The position numbers were made by a program, and so were the translations under genes. The notes under the pieces are model-generated. The model was not told the origin of the DNA. It saw only the letters and a program-made list of their open reading frames with translations, and made no database searches. From positions 337,209-401,208 of the forward strand of contig NZ_KE386925.1 in assembly GCF_000429605.1 (NCBI RefSeq): a DNA stretch of 64,000 nt. Direction: 5' to 3'. This document shows, one piece after another, positions 17,274 through 25,634 of the stretch; positions within the stretch are counted from its first letter, which is position 1; every line of letters begins with the position of its first letter. The stretch is from Azonexus hydrophilus DSM 23864 (lineage in GTDB: Bacteria > Pseudomonadota > Gammaproteobacteria > Burkholderiales > Rhodocyclaceae).

Positions 17274-17792
17274 ATGCCCCTGACTCCAGCCCCGGCCATC
17301 GCCGCCATCGTCCCGCCGCCCGGCACCCGCATCGACCCGCTGCTGCGCGCGTTCATCGCCGACCTGCAGGCACGCGGCCTGCGCGTGCGCGGCCTGGTCC
17401 AGGAAGCCTGCCCGGAATCCTGGGGCTGCAAGTTCAGCCTGAGCGACATCGAAACCGGCCAGCGCTACCCGATCTCGCAGAACCTCGGCAGCCAGTCCAC
17501 CGCCTGCTCCCTCGACGCCGCCGGCATCGCCGACGCGACCCAGGTGATGCGCCGGATCGCCGCCGAAGGCGCCGACCTCGCCGTCTTCAACCGTTTTTCC
17601 GGGCTGGAGGCGGACGGCGAAGGCTTCGCCGACGAAATGCTGCAGGTGATGAGCCAGGGCATCCCGGTCATCACCATCGTCCAGGCCGCCAACCTGCCCG
17701 CCTGGCGCCACTTCACCGGCGGCATGGCGTGCGAACTCGGCGCGACAATCGACGAGTTCGAGCGCTGGTTCTCCCGACTCGGCGCCCGCTGA
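17274..17792 (+). CDS. DUF2478 protein (molybdenum-associated)
   Basis: A 172-residue protein matching DUF2478: it has GSQSTACSLD, then ADLAVFNRFSGLEADGEGF, then GIPVITIVQAANLPAW. The family resembles a nucleoside triphosphatase fold and is frequently found near molybdate transport or nitrogen-fixation genes, but its function is unproven. Here it precedes two molybdate-type clusters on the same strand, though a 176-bp gap separates it from the first. The start is the ATG beginning MPLTPAPAIAA. Confidence 0.8.
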   Translation: MPLTPAPAIAAIVPPPGTRIDPLLRAFIADLQARGLRVRGLVQEACPESWGCKFSLSDIETGQRYPISQNLGSQSTACSLDAAGIADATQVMRRIAAEGADLAVFNRFSGLEADGEGFADEMLQVMSQGIPVITIVQAANLPAWRHFTGGMACELGATIDEFERWFSRLGAR

Positions 17793-17821
17793 GTCCCCAC
17801 GACTGCACTTTGTACGCGATG

Positions 17822-17856
17822 CAACATTGCGTTGTATAGTCGACAACATAGCGTAG
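17822..17856. promoter_or_regulatory. Paired direct repeats ahead of the TonB/Mo cluster
   Basis: CAACATTGCGTTG (17822-17834) and CAACATAGCGTAG (17844-17856) agree at 11 of 13 positions and are offset by 22 bp, about two helical turns. The first is also partly palindromic (CAAC, ATTGC, GTTG), and a TATAGT at 17835-17840 could be a -10 element. Such an arrangement suits cooperative binding by a dimeric regulator, possibly the XRE protein encoded downstream. The rest of the gap 17793-17968 contains no gene I can support. Confidence 0.4.
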
Positions 17857-17937
17857 CAAACACAACAAGCTGACGCGACGAAAACCCAGTAATAACCCGA
17901 CAAACGATGGCACCAATGTTGCTATCGGAAAACATAC

Positions 17938-17960
17938 CGTTATATACATGCATATATTTT
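17938..17960. promoter_or_regulatory. ModE-box-like site upstream of the TonB/Mo cluster
   Basis: The stretch reads CGTTATATA, CATGCA, TATATTTT. The left half equals the CG-N-TATATA arm of the known ModE operator, and the right half is a degenerate inverted arm at the expected 6-bp spacing. It ends 8 bp before the ATG at 17969, a position where a bound repressor would block transcription. The same left arm occurs upstream of mop and modE in this window. Confidence 0.5.
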
Positions 17961-17968
17961 AAAGCACC

Positions 17969-18349
17969 ATGCACTCACCGTTACTCACGACACGACAGCC
18001 AAACAGCACGAGCGACGAAATCAACTGGCGCTTCCGCTTGCCACGCAAATGGCAGGACGCCGTCGACGCACCGCTGTATTTCCACCACTACCGCGAATAC
18101 GAGATTGATGCCCAACGAACCGTGGGCTACGACGAAGACGACCGCCCCTGCTTCATCGCCCACGAAGTGATCCTGACCCGCCTGAGCAGCGATGACGATG
18201 AGGAGTTCTACGAAACCGTCAGCTACGCCGAAAGCATGAATGCTTGGCGCCTGCACGACGACCGCTGGCTGGTCTTGCGCAGCACGCAACCCACACCCTG
18301 CACCCGCAACGGAGTCTTCTATGCGATCCATCAGGACATGCCGCGCTGA
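17969..18349 (+). CDS. Hypothetical acidic protein, first gene of the TonB/Mo cluster
   Basis: A 126-residue protein I do not recognise. It is rich in acidic and aromatic residues, for example YFHHYREYEIDAQRTVGYDE and LSSDDDEEFYETVSYAES, with no signal peptide or membrane segment. Its last 29 nt overlap the start of an XRE regulator, the layout seen in toxin-first toxin-antitoxin pairs such as HigBA, but no RelE/HigB motif is visible. It may be a partner of that regulator or a metal sensor. No strong Shine-Dalgarno precedes the ATG. Confidence 0.6.
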   Translation: MHSPLLTTRQPNSTSDEINWRFRLPRKWQDAVDAPLYFHHYREYEIDAQRTVGYDEDDRPCFIAHEVILTRLSSDDDEEFYETVSYAESMNAWRLHDDRWLVLRSTQPTPCTRNGVFYAIHQDMPR

Positions 18350-18656
18350 GCGCGAGCCCACGCTACGCCTGGGCGAATTGCGTCGCAGTCTTGGAATATC
18401 ACAGGTTGAATTGGCCGCACGCATGGGCATCAGCCAGCCGCACATTGCCAAGCTCGAACAACAAGAAGACATGCACCTATCAACCCTGCGCCGCTACCTG
18501 GAAGGCGCAGGCGGCCAACTCAGGCTGTTTGTCGAGAAATCGGGAAAGTTGCACGAAATTGCGCTCCCCGAAACAAGCCACGCCACGAAAACCAATTTCA
18601 ACCAACACAACAGGGAAATGTCATGCCCACCAGCCTACCTTCCACCCTTCGCCTGA
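18321..18656 (+). CDS. XRE-family helix-turn-helix regulator
   Basis: A 111-residue protein with a Cro/C1-type helix-turn-helix in the first half (LRLGELRRSLGISQVELAAR, then MGISQPHIAKLEQQEDMHL) and a short beta-rich tail (AGGQLRLFVEKSGKLHEIAL). This architecture is common in HigA/MqsA-like antitoxins. The start MRSIRTCRAERE is chosen because it precedes the HTH without a long non-conserved extension. It overlaps the preceding hypothetical by 29 nt and the TonB receptor by 34 nt, so all three are probably co-translated. Confidence 0.78.
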   Translation: MRSIRTCRAEREPTLRLGELRRSLGISQVELAARMGISQPHIAKLEQQEDMHLSTLRRYLEGAGGQLRLFVEKSGKLHEIALPETSHATKTNFNQHNREMSCPPAYLPPFA

Positions 18657-20614
18657 CCGCCATCAGCGCCGCCCTGCTTACCGCCGCCGCGCCATCGATC
18701 GCCGACTCGACAGCGTTCGAACTGGGCGCCATTCAGGTCAGCGCACGCAAGACGCAACTCGGGGAAATCGGCGAGGAGCAAACTTCATCACTGCTCACCC
18801 AAGAAGAGATTTCGCGCTTCAACCGGCAGGACGTCGGCGAAGCGGTCAATCTTCTGTCCGGCGTCAGCATTGCCTTCAGCGGCGCCCGCAATGAAAAGAC
18901 CATCAATATCCGGGGCTTCGATTCCCGCCAGACGCCACTCTTCATCGACGGCATCCCGGTTTACGTCCCCTACGACGGAAACGTCGATATCAGCCGCTTC
19001 ACCACCGCCGACCTGGCTGCAATCCAGGTTGCCAAGGGCTTCAGTTCGGTATCGTATGGCCCCAACGCCATGGGCGGCGCAATCAACCTGATCTCGCGCA
19101 AGCCGCGCGATCGCTTTGAAGGCGATATCAAACTGGGGCTGGCCGAAGGCAATGAACGCCAGGCCGCAATCAACGTCGGCTCGAACCAGGGCCTCTGGTA
19201 CGTACAGGCCGGCGTTTCCTATCTTGACAGCGATTATTTCCGGATGTCCTCGGATTATCAGCCGACCATCCGTGAAGACGGCGGACATCGTGAAAACGCC
19301 TACCGCAAGGACCGGAAACTCTCTCTGAAACTCGGACTCACCCCCAACACCACCGACGAATACGCGCTCAGTTACTACAAACAGGAAGGCGAAAAAGGAC
19401 AACCTCCCTCCACCGATCCGACGGTCAACCGTTTCTGGCAATGGCCCTATTGGGACAAGGAAAGTCTGTATTTTGTCTCACGTACCGCCGTAACCGGGTA
19501 CGAAACCGTCAAATTCCGCCTGTTTCAGGACGAGTTCGACAACGAGTTGAACATGTTTACCAACGGCACCTACACGACCCTGACCAACCCGCTGAGCGGC
19601 GTCAGCGTGTACAAGGACAAGACCTGGGGCGGCTCGTTCGAACTGTCCTCCAGCCGCCTGGAGAACAACGAAATCAAGTTCGTCACCCATTACAAGGTAG
19701 ACAAGCACGAGGGCAGCAACGCGGTCGGCACGGTGGACGAAAGTTTCCGCGACAGCCTGCTGTCGCTGGCACTTGAAAACAACTACTGGCTGCGCAGTGA
19801 CTTGATGCTTTCGCTGGGCGTATCCCAGCACAGCCTGACCGCCAACAAGGTTTACAAGAGCGGTGCCACCCTGACCAAGCCGGACAGGATGTCGGCAACC
19901 AACGGCCAGGCCGGCATCTTCTACGACTACAGCGAAAACACCCGCCTTTACGCCACCGTCGCCCAGAAAACCCGTCTGCCAACGTTGAAAGATCGATTCT
20001 CGCTGCGCTTCACCACCTACATCGAAAACCCCAACCTGCAACCCGAGGAATCGGTGAATTACGAAATCGGCTACCAAGGCAGCCCATGGCCGGGCGCCAA
20101 GGCGGAAGCGGCGGTTTTCCACAGCCAGATCGACGACAAGATCCAGACCGTTTATCAACCGGGAGCCACAACCTGCACGGCTGGCAATCGCTGCCAGATG
20201 CAAAACGTCGGCGAGGTACGTTCAACCGGCATCGAACTCGGCCTGCGTTCACCGGTCACGCGCTGGCTCGAACTTGGCGGCAACATCACCTGGATCGAGA
20301 TGAAGAACCTCAGCGATCCAGCCAGCAAACTGACGAATGTTCCCCACCGCAAGACCAATGCTTACGCCGTCATCCGCCCTTTCGACAAACTGGAAATCAT
20401 TCCCTTCGTCGAATCGGAGAGCAATCGCTGGGCATCCAACACAGTCCGCATTGGCAGACATACGACGTTCAACCTGAAGGCAGCCTACCACCCAACCAAG
20501 GCGCTGACCGTAGAGGCCGGCGTCAACAATCTCGGCGACAAGAATTATTCGCTATCCGATGGTTATCCGAGCCCGGGACGAAGCTGGTTCGCCAACGCCA
20601 GCTACCGGTTCTGA
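18623..20614 (+). CDS. TonB-dependent outer-membrane receptor
   Basis: A 663-residue receptor. It has a signal peptide (LTAISAALLTAAAPSIADS), a TonB-box-like LGAIQVSARK at about residues 34-43, a plug domain to about residue 150 (VNIRGFDSR-type segment, FIDGIPVYVPYDG, AMGGAINLISR) and a beta-barrel ending in SYRF with the terminal Phe needed for assembly. Receptors of this class import metal chelates, haem, cobalamin or oxyanion complexes using the proton-motive force. Its coupling to ModABC-like genes suggests a metal or oxyanion complex; the ligand is inference. Confidence 0.92.
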   Translation: MPTSLPSTLRLTAISAALLTAAAPSIADSTAFELGAIQVSARKTQLGEIGEEQTSSLLTQEEISRFNRQDVGEAVNLLSGVSIAFSGARNEKTINIRGFDSRQTPLFIDGIPVYVPYDGNVDISRFTTADLAAIQVAKGFSSVSYGPNAMGGAINLISRKPRDRFEGDIKLGLAEGNERQAAINVGSNQGLWYVQAGVSYLDSDYFRMSSDYQPTIREDGGHRENAYRKDRKLSLKLGLTPNTTDEYALSYYKQEGEKGQPPSTDPTVNRFWQWPYWDKESLYFVSRTAVTGYETVKFRLFQDEFDNELNMFTNGTYTTLTNPLSGVSVYKDKTWGGSFELSSSRLENNEIKFVTHYKVDKHEGSNAVGTVDESFRDSLLSLALENNYWLRSDLMLSLGVSQHSLTANKVYKSGATLTKPDRMSATNGQAGIFYDYSENTRLYATVAQKTRLPTLKDRFSLRFTTYIENPNLQPEESVNYEIGYQGSPWPGAKAEAAVFHSQIDDKIQTVYQPGATTCTAGNRCQMQNVGEVRSTGIELGLRSPVTRWLELGGNITWIEMKNLSDPASKLTNVPHRKTNAYAVIRPFDKLEIIPFVESESNRWASNTVRIGRHTTFNLKAAYHPTKALTVEAGVNNLGDKNYSLSDGYPSPGRSWFANASYRF

Positions 20615-20625
20615 GGGAAAACGTC

Positions 20626-21921
20626 ATGAATAAACGCCGCGCCTTTCTGAAATCCGGCCTTGCCCTGACCGTCGCCGCGATCAGCGGCAAGCCAGCCTGG
20701 TCCGCGCCGCAGACGGTCAATGTGGTCACCGGCTATCCCGACGAATTCGTCTCCCGGGTCGAAGCCGCCTTCGAGAAGGCCCACCCGGAATACCGCCTGC
20801 GCGTCATCTGGCGTATGCCGGCCGACGCCGCGCCCTACCTGCGGCAACCCGGGCACGGCGGCGCCGATGTTTACTGGTCGGCTTCGCCGCGCACCTTCGC
20901 CCGCCTGGCCAGCGAAGGCATCTGGCGCAAGCTGCCGGCAGACCGCCGCCACCTGCCGCCCCATATCGGCAAAGTGGCTCTGGGCGACACCGCTGGCTAC
21001 TACACAGCCACCGAAGTGGCCGGCTTCGGTTTCGCCGTCTCGCCGGATGCGCTGGCCAAACGTGGCATTGCCCCGCCCCGCGACTGGCCGGACCTGGCCG
21101 ATCCCCGGCTGGCTGGTCTGATTGCCCTGCCGGTACCAGCGCGGGTCGGCTTCGCCCCACCGCTGATCGACATCGTCCTCCAGGGCTGGGGTTGGGATGC
21201 CGGCTGGGCACTGTGGAGCGAGATCACCGCCAACGCCGTGCTGATCGACCGTGGCTCGACCTTCGTCACCGACGAAATCGTCGCCGGCCGAAGCACGGTC
21301 GGCGTCTCCATCGACTTCTTCGTCAATGCCGCCATCGCCAACGGCGCCAAGCTGGATTTCATCTACCCGGCCCACACCGGCCTCAACCCGGCCCATATCG
21401 CTGTCACCCGCGACAGCACCAACCCGGATGGCGCAGCCGCCTTCGTCAATTTCATTCTTTCGCCGGCCGGCCAGCGCCTGCTCGCCCACCCGGACATCCG
21501 CCGGCTACCGGTACGCCCGGATGTCTACGCCGAACTGCCGGCGACTTACTACAACCCCTTTGCCGCCGCAGCGGCCGGTGGCTTGCAGTTCGACAGCGAC
21601 GCCGCCCGACCGCGCCTGGCAACGCTGGCCGCCGCCTTCCAGCAGATGCTGATCGAACCGCATGCCGAACTCGGTGAACTGTGGCGCCGCCTGCGCCGCG
21701 CGGAGGCGGCCGGCAAGGCGACGACGCCGATCCGCGCGCTGCTTTGCCGGCCACCGCTGAGCGAAGCCGAGGCGAACACAGCAGAATTGCAGCGACAGAT
21801 CGGGCTACGCATCGAAGGTGGCCCAGAAGCAGCGCCGAGCGCAACAGAAATTGTCTGGCAGAAGCAATGCACAAAAAACCGACGGCACGCCCGGCAAGCC
21901 CTGGAGGCGATCAAGGCATGA
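20626..21921 (+). CDS. Tat-exported ABC-type solute-binding protein
   Basis: A 431-residue periplasmic binding protein of the iron/AfuA-like group. The N-terminus MNKRRAFLKSGLALTVAA carries a twin-arginine motif (RRAFLK). The binding-protein core runs from VNVVTGYPDEFVSRVEAAFE to about residue 340, with TRDSTNPDGAAAFVNFILSP near its end. A further 80-90 residues, helical and basic at the very end, exceed the usual size. No permease or ATPase specific to it is adjacent, so it may hand its ligand to the downstream ModBC-like pair or act as a sensor. Its stop overlaps the di-haem gene start (ATGA). Confidence 0.82.
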   Translation: MNKRRAFLKSGLALTVAAISGKPAWSAPQTVNVVTGYPDEFVSRVEAAFEKAHPEYRLRVIWRMPADAAPYLRQPGHGGADVYWSASPRTFARLASEGIWRKLPADRRHLPPHIGKVALGDTAGYYTATEVAGFGFAVSPDALAKRGIAPPRDWPDLADPRLAGLIALPVPARVGFAPPLIDIVLQGWGWDAGWALWSEITANAVLIDRGSTFVTDEIVAGRSTVGVSIDFFVNAAIANGAKLDFIYPAHTGLNPAHIAVTRDSTNPDGAAAFVNFILSPAGQRLLAHPDIRRLPVRPDVYAELPATYYNPFAAAAAGGLQFDSDAARPRLATLAAAFQQMLIEPHAELGELWRRLRRAEAAGKATTPIRALLCRPPLSEAEANTAELQRQIGLRIEGGPEAAPSATEIVWQKQCTKNRRHARQALEAIKA

Positions 21922-23207
21922 GAATTTCCCTGCTGCTTGCCGGCGCCATGTTCACCCTGCCCGCCTTGGCACAAGAGCCGGTACCCGACCGCGACCTGCT
22001 TACCCGCCCCTTGCCCGGATTGAATGCCAAGGAGCTTGAACGCTTCATGCTAGGCCGCAGCCTGTTCCGCCAAAGCTGGGTAATCGCCCCCGCCAGCGAC
22101 ACTACGGTGGACGGCCTGGGCCCCCTGTACAACCGCCTGGCCTGCATTTCCTGCCACCCGAAGAACGGTCGCGGCGGCGCCCCGAGCGGCCCGCACGAGA
22201 AGATGCAGTCGATGCTGGTCCGCCTCTCGGTACCGGGCACGCCGCCGCGTCCGCACCCGGTCTATGGCGACCAGTTGAACGAGGAAGGCATCCCCGGCGT
22301 TCCCGGCGAAGGCCGGGCCGAGGTCCATTGGCAGGAGAAGGAGGTTCGCCTGGCCGACGGTCACCTCGTCCGCCTGCGCTTTCCCGAAATCCGCTTCGTC
22401 GAACTGGCCTACGGGGAAATCGGCCCGGTTCTGGTGTCGCCCCGGGTTGGCCCGCATGTCGCCGGGCTCGGCCTGCTCGACGCAGTCGATGCCCGGACGC
22501 TGACAGCAATGGCTCGCGCGGCCAAACCCGACGGCGTGACCGGCAAGATGAACCGGATCGGCCGACAGGCCGGGCGCTTCGGCCTCAAGGCCAATACCGC
22601 CGACCTGCGCGGCCAGATTGCCGGCGCCTTTCACGGCGACATGAGCATCACCTCACCGCTGTTCCCGGACGAAAACTGCACGCCCGCACAAAGCGCCTGC
22701 AAGCAGGCACCCAATGGCGGCAAACCGGAACTGAGCGCACGCCAGCTTGACGACATCACTTTCTATGTCGCCCATCTGGCGCCGCCGCCCCGACGCAACA
22801 GCGAGGCCCCAGCGGTGAAGCGCGGCGAGCTTCTGTTCGCCGGCTTCGGCTGCGCCGTCTGCCACCAGCCGACATTGCAGACTGGCAACAGCCCGCACCG
22901 CCTACTCCGCAAGCGCAGCTTTTCGCCCTACACCGACCTGCTGGTGCACGACATGGGCCCCGGCCTCGCAGACCATCGCCCCGACCACGCGGCCACCGGC
23001 AGCGAATGGCGGACGGCGCCGCTGTGGGGTATCGGCGCCCTTGCCGCGATCAACGAAAAGGTCGGTTTCCTGCACGACGGCCGGGCGCGGACGCTGGAGG
23101 AAGCCATTCTCTGGCACGGCGGCGAAGCTGAAGCAGCCCGCCGGCGTTACGGCCAGGCAGATGCTGCCAGCCGCCGCGACCTGATCGAGTTCCTGAATTC
23201 CCTTTGA
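21918..23207 (+). CDS. Di-haem cytochrome c oxidoreductase (DHOR/DUF1111 family)
   Basis: A 429-residue periplasmic protein with a Sec signal (MRISLLLAGAMFTLPALAQE) and two CxxCH haem-attachment motifs, CISCH at 76-80 and CAVCH at 312-316. The layout and the segment GFLHDGRARTLEEAILWHGGEA match the DUF1111 putative thiol oxidoreductases. Members often accompany iron-uptake genes such as imelysin-like IrpA, but the substrate is not established. Placement between a binding protein and ModC-like genes suggests redox handling of a metal or oxyanion before uptake. Confidence 0.87.
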   Translation: MRISLLLAGAMFTLPALAQEPVPDRDLLTRPLPGLNAKELERFMLGRSLFRQSWVIAPASDTTVDGLGPLYNRLACISCHPKNGRGGAPSGPHEKMQSMLVRLSVPGTPPRPHPVYGDQLNEEGIPGVPGEGRAEVHWQEKEVRLADGHLVRLRFPEIRFVELAYGEIGPVLVSPRVGPHVAGLGLLDAVDARTLTAMARAAKPDGVTGKMNRIGRQAGRFGLKANTADLRGQIAGAFHGDMSITSPLFPDENCTPAQSACKQAPNGGKPELSARQLDDITFYVAHLAPPPRRNSEAPAVKRGELLFAGFGCAVCHQPTLQTGNSPHRLLRKRSFSPYTDLLVHDMGPGLADHRPDHAATGSEWRTAPLWGIGALAAINEKVGFLHDGRARTLEEAILWHGGEAEAARRRYGQADAASRRDLIEFLNSL

Positions 23208-23227
23208 ACCACAAGAAAGGACCTGCC

Positions 23228-23419
23228 ATGTGCAAGCAAGACCCGCAACGCGAAGCCCCGCCCCTCGAAATCTCCCGCGGCGCCGCCATGGCCCATGGCT
23301 GTTGTGGCGGCTTCCGGCCGCCGCAACAGATGGCGACGGTGATCCCCATCGAAACGCTGCGCCACGACTGCCGGGGCGATTGTAAGAAAGAGGACGGCAG
23401 TGAGCGACAACCGGACTGA
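23228..23419 (+). CDS. Small cysteine-rich protein
   Basis: A 63-residue protein with no signal peptide. Cysteines occur as MCKQD at the N-terminus, a vicinal pair in AHGCCGGF and a CRGDC motif near the C-terminus, suggesting metal or cluster binding. I do not recognise the family. A Shine-Dalgarno-like AGGACC lies upstream of the ATG. Its end overlaps the GTG start of the ATPase gene by 20 nt, so it is translated as part of the cluster and is likely real despite its size. Confidence 0.6.
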   Translation: MCKQDPQREAPPLEISRGAAMAHGCCGGFRPPQQMATVIPIETLRHDCRGDCKKEDGSERQPD

Positions 23420-24161
23420 AACCCCGACGCCGCTATTCGCGTTCTCCCTGCGCAAGCCGCTGGCTTTTGCCGGCGGCGAATCCATGCTCAACATCCGGCT
23501 CGACCTGCCCGCCGGCCAGTGGCTGGCGCTGCAAGGTGCGTCCGGGGCGGGCAAGACCAGCTTGCTGCGTCTGCTGGCCGGGCTGGAAACGCCAAGCGCT
23601 GGCCATATCCGCCTGGGCGATGCGATCTGGCTGGACAGCGAGCGCGGCTTGAGCTTGCCGACTTGCCAGCGTCAGATCGGCCTGGTGTTCCAGGAACACG
23701 CCCTGTTTCCGCACATGAGCGCCCGCCGCCAACTCGATTTTGCCCGCCGCCCCGGCCAAGCCGCACCGTCGACCGACGAGCTACTGGCGCTGGTTGGGCT
23801 CAACCAACTGGCCGAGCGCTACCCGGCAGCCCTGTCGGGAGGACAGAAGCAACGGCTGGCGCTAGCCCGCACCCTGGCTTCAGCACCACGCGTGCTGCTG
23901 CTTGACGAACCCCTGTCGGCGCTCGACCCGGCACTGCGCCGCTCAATGCAGGCCTTGCTGCAGCAGATCCGGGACAGTCGTCTGGTCGACTGCGCCATCC
24001 TGGTCACCCACGATCTTGGCGAGGCCCGCCATCTGGCCGACCGCATCGTGCGCGTGCATAACGGGCGCATCCACGGCGACCGTCTGAACCATCCCAGCAT
24101 TCATCCACCCTTGCCATTCCACCAGGAGTCACCATGCATCTTGCCCGCCGCCTGTTTCTGA
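23400..24161 (+). CDS. ModC-like ABC transporter ATPase without a TOBE domain
   Basis: A 253-residue ATPase starting at GTG. Walker A is GASGAGKTS, the Q-loop is VFQEHALFPHMS, the signature is LSGGQKQRLALARTL, Walker B is RVLLLDEPLSALD and the switch is THD. It resembles ModC/CysA-type importers but ends about 30 residues after the H-loop, so it lacks the C-terminal TOBE/Mop domain that binds molybdate in canonical ModC. Its last 28 nt overlap the start of the ModA-like gene. The gene order ATPase, binding protein, permease is unusual. Confidence 0.85.
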   Translation: MSDNRTETPTPLFAFSLRKPLAFAGGESMLNIRLDLPAGQWLALQGASGAGKTSLLRLLAGLETPSAGHIRLGDAIWLDSERGLSLPTCQRQIGLVFQEHALFPHMSARRQLDFARRPGQAAPSTDELLALVGLNQLAERYPAALSGGQKQRLALARTLASAPRVLLLDEPLSALDPALRRSMQALLQQIRDSRLVDCAILVTHDLGEARHLADRIVRVHNGRIHGDRLNHPSIHPPLPFHQESPCILPAACF

Positions 24162-24859
24162 TTCTCGGCCTGCTCGCCGCGCTACCGGCCTTCGCCGACA
24201 CCCTGCTGATCGCCGCCGGGGCCGGCTACAAACGCCCGGTCGCCGAACTGTGCGCGGCCTTCGAAAAAAAGTCCGGCATCCGCGTCGAGCAGATGTACGG
24301 CAACATGGGCAACATCGTCGCCCAGGTCAGACAGAGCGGGGAAATCGCCATCGTTTTCGGCGACCACGCCTATCTGAGCAAGGTCGACAACGTCGATTTC
24401 GCCAATTACCTGCCGCTCGGCGCCGGTCGTCTGGTAGTCGCCTGGCCGACCAGCGGCAAGCTGGACAAGCCGGATGCGCTGGCCGAGGCACGCTTTGCCC
24501 GGATCGCCCTGCCCAATCCGAAAGCCGCCATCTACGGCATCGCCGCCAGCGAATTCCTTGAACGCAGCAAACTCGCCGATGCACTCAAGGATCGGCTGCA
24601 GGTGGTCGCCACCGTGCCGCAGGTTTCCGCCTACCTGATCAGCGGCGAGATCGACGCCGGTTTCACCAACCTCACCGAAGCCCTGGCCATCGCGCCGAAG
24701 ATCGGCGGTTACCGGGAAATCGACGCCAGCCTGTACACGCCGATCCGCATCGTTGGCGGCATCGTCCAGGCACACGCGCAGTCGCCGGCGGCGCAGGCGC
24801 TCAGCCGTTTCATCGCCAGCCCGGAAGCACGCGCCATTCTCGACAAGCACGGACTCTGA
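24134..24859 (+). CDS. ModA-like periplasmic oxyanion-binding protein
   Basis: A 241-residue binding protein with a Sec signal (LFLILGLLAALPAFAD) and a ModA-type mature start LLIAAGAGYKRPVAELCAAF. It continues with MYGNMGNIVAQVRQSGEIAI and ends with FIASPEARAILDKHGL, the usual ModA C-terminal signature. The family binds molybdate or tungstate in the periplasm. The core differs from the second ModA in the window (27739), so specificity may differ. It sits between the ATPase and the permease. Confidence 0.82.
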   Translation: MHLARRLFLILGLLAALPAFADTLLIAAGAGYKRPVAELCAAFEKKSGIRVEQMYGNMGNIVAQVRQSGEIAIVFGDHAYLSKVDNVDFANYLPLGAGRLVVAWPTSGKLDKPDALAEARFARIALPNPKAAIYGIAASEFLERSKLADALKDRLQVVATVPQVSAYLISGEIDAGFTNLTEALAIAPKIGGYREIDASLYTPIRIVGGIVQAHAQSPAAQALSRFIASPEARAILDKHGL

Positions 24860-24862
24860 ACC

Positions 24863-25558
24863 TTGTCCGCACTGAGCGCCCTGCTGGCCAGCGCCGACGC
24901 CCGGCAAATGCTCTGGCTGACCGCCCAGGTCGCACTCGCCAGCAGCCTGCTGCACGCCCTGTTCGGACTGGCCATCGGCTACGCTTTGTCTCGCCCTAGC
25001 TGGCGCGGGCGCGCCCTGGTCGACATCGCCGTCACCCTGCCGCTGGTCTTTCCACCGATGGCCACCGGCTTTCTCCTGCTCTTGCTGTTCGGGCGTCACG
25101 GGCCGCTGGGCCAGCCGCTGCGCGAAAGTTTCGGGATCGAACTGGTGTTTTCCTTCCCCGGCCTGGTCCTCGCCGCCTTCATTGCCGGCCTACCGCTGGC
25201 AGTGAAACCGATTCAGTCGGCCTTCGAGAACCTGCCGAAAATCCTGGCCGAGGCGGCGCGCACACTGGGCAAAAACGAGTGGCAGATTTTCTGGCACATC
25301 CTCCTGCCCAACATCCGCAACGCCCTCATCGGCGGTCTGGTCCTCGCCCTCGGCCGCTCGCTCGGCGAGGTCGGCATCACCCTGATGCTCGGCGGCAACA
25401 TCGAGGGCCGCACGGTGACCGCCTCGCTCGACATCTACAACGCGGTGATCACCGGCGATTTCGAACGGGCCGGCGCGGTCTCACTACTGCTCGGGATGGT
25501 CACCACCGCGCTGTTCGTGATCCTGCGCCGGCAAAGCCGGGCGCCGCTGGGCTGGTGA
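24863..25558 (+). CDS. ModB-like ABC transporter permease
   Basis: A 231-residue inner-membrane permease starting at TTG, 1 nt after the stop of the ModA-like gene. About five hydrophobic segments are visible. The EAA loop that docks the ATPase reads EAARTLGKNEWQIFWHILLP. The motif LGRSLGEVGITLMLGGNI is characteristic of ModB. It completes a CAB-ordered molybdate/tungstate-type importer whose first genes are the TonB receptor and cytochrome. Confidence 0.86.
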   Translation: MSALSALLASADARQMLWLTAQVALASSLLHALFGLAIGYALSRPSWRGRALVDIAVTLPLVFPPMATGFLLLLLFGRHGPLGQPLRESFGIELVFSFPGLVLAAFIAGLPLAVKPIQSAFENLPKILAEAARTLGKNEWQIFWHILLPNIRNALIGGLVLALGRSLGEVGITLMLGGNIEGRTVTASLDIYNAVITGDFERAGAVSLLLGMVTTALFVILRRQSRAPLGW

Positions 25559-25634
25559 TCACGCACCCGCAGAATGAAGCTATCTGGGACGGTATAATGG
25601 TTGCACGCACCAAACCACTCGGGAGCCATGAACC

